In this document: in pieces, positions 63,757 to 64,000 of the stretch
Numbering within the stretch: position 1 is the first letter of the stretch
Layout of the letters: each line of letters starts with the position of its first letter
NCBI RefSeq assembly: GCF_002157625.1
Contig: NZ_BDMM01000002.1
Coordinates: forward strand, 124,001 to 188,000
Reading direction: 5' to 3'
DNA length: 64,000 bases
DNA from: Brevundimonas sp. SH203
GTDB taxonomy: Bacteria; Pseudomonadota; Alphaproteobacteria; Caulobacterales; Caulobacteraceae
Notes under the pieces: generated by a model
Databases searched by the model: none
Told to the model about the DNA's origin: nothing
What the model saw: the letters and a program-made list of their open reading frames with translations, nothing else
Position numbers and translations under genes: made by a program

Positions 63757-64000
63757 CGAATCCCGTCAAAATCATCATGGTCGAAGACGACCACGGTCAC
63801 GCCAAGCTGATCGAAAAGAATATCCGTCGCGCGAACATCAATAACGAGATCAAGCATTTCGATGAGGGCGGGGCGGCGCTGGACTATCTGTTCAGCGAAG
63901 AAATCCTGGAAAACGGCCCGCTGCTGATTTTGCTGGACCTCAACCTGCCGGATATGTCGGGAACCGACATTCTGGAAAAGGTGAAGGGCAATGAGCGGCT
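63753..64000 (+). CDS. single-domain response regulator, Rcp1-like (cut by window end)
   Basis: 82 codons visible from GTG 63753, which overlaps the kinase stop (GTGA). Receiver domain: KIIMVEDDHGHAKLIEKNIRR with the acidic pair near 11-13, phospho-acceptor D62 in LLILLDLNLPDMSG. The form EDDHGHAKLIEKN and the N-N-E-I spacing resemble Rcp1-type receivers that lack an output domain. The C-terminal half is outside the window, so an output domain cannot be ruled out. Confidence 0.88.
   Translation, partial: MTNPVKIIMVEDDHGHAKLIEKNIRRANINNEIKHFDEGGAALDYLFSEEILENGPLLILLDLNLPDMSGTDILEKVKGNER

Overview
The window is GC-rich, densely coded alphaproteobacterial chromosome. Gene content and signals point to the Caulobacteraceae, most likely Brevundimonas. 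The pointers are a CcrM-type GANTC methyltransferase, the flagellar regulator FlbD, a fliF-fliG-fliH-fliN-flbD-flhA run, and several upstream regions with CtrA-like boxes (TTAA-N7-TTAAC) and GANTC sites. Species assignment is inference from these features; no similarity search was run.

Layout. (1) 1-190: 3' end of RNase P RNA. (2) 501-12636: first half of the division and cell wall (dcw) cluster: four MraZ boxes, mraZ, rsmH, ftsL, ftsI, murE, murF, mraY, murD, ftsW, murG. Most genes overlap by 4-8 nt. Three palindromic repeat elements lie here, one of them inside the murD reading frame, and a 28-bp direct repeat precedes murG. (3) 12704-25886: a block between murG and murC with an MscS-type channel, a minus-strand dciA / two DsbA-like thioredoxins / smc / small gene operon, mutY, a BrnT-BrnA toxin-antitoxin pair, a glycogen-debranching-type glucosidase, a family 4 glycosyltransferase and ccrM. 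(4) 25999-40176: second half of the dcw cluster: murC, murB, ddl, ftsQ, ftsA, ftsZ, lpxC. Three uncharacterised genes and a large TonB-dependent receptor are interspersed; the receptor separates ftsA from ftsZ. (5) 40173-53925: mixed housekeeping genes: pgeF-like, MidA-like methyltransferase, lgt, ubiK, YbjN-domain gene, proC, an EnvZ/OmpR-like pair, ilvE, a VapBC pair, a CNT nucleoside transporter, DUF1275, a hotdog thioesterase, a DUF3253-like gene, a uracil-DNA-glycosylase-family gene and a serine hydrolase lipoprotein. (6) 53988-62160: flagellar operon fliF-fliG-fliH-fliN-flbD-flhA with a class A beta-lactamase gene embedded between flbD and flhA. (7) 62230-64000: a CHASE3 histidine kinase and a stand-alone receiver protein cut by the window end.

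How the genes work together. The dcw genes make and export lipid II and build the divisome. CcrM methylates GANTC, and the ccrM/murC, ddl-ftsQA, ftsZ, YbjN-gene and fliF upstream regions each carry a CtrA-like box, three of them with GANTC as well. This suggests that cell wall synthesis, division, DNA methylation and flagellum assembly share cell-cycle control, as known for Caulobacter. All box calls are by-eye motif matches.
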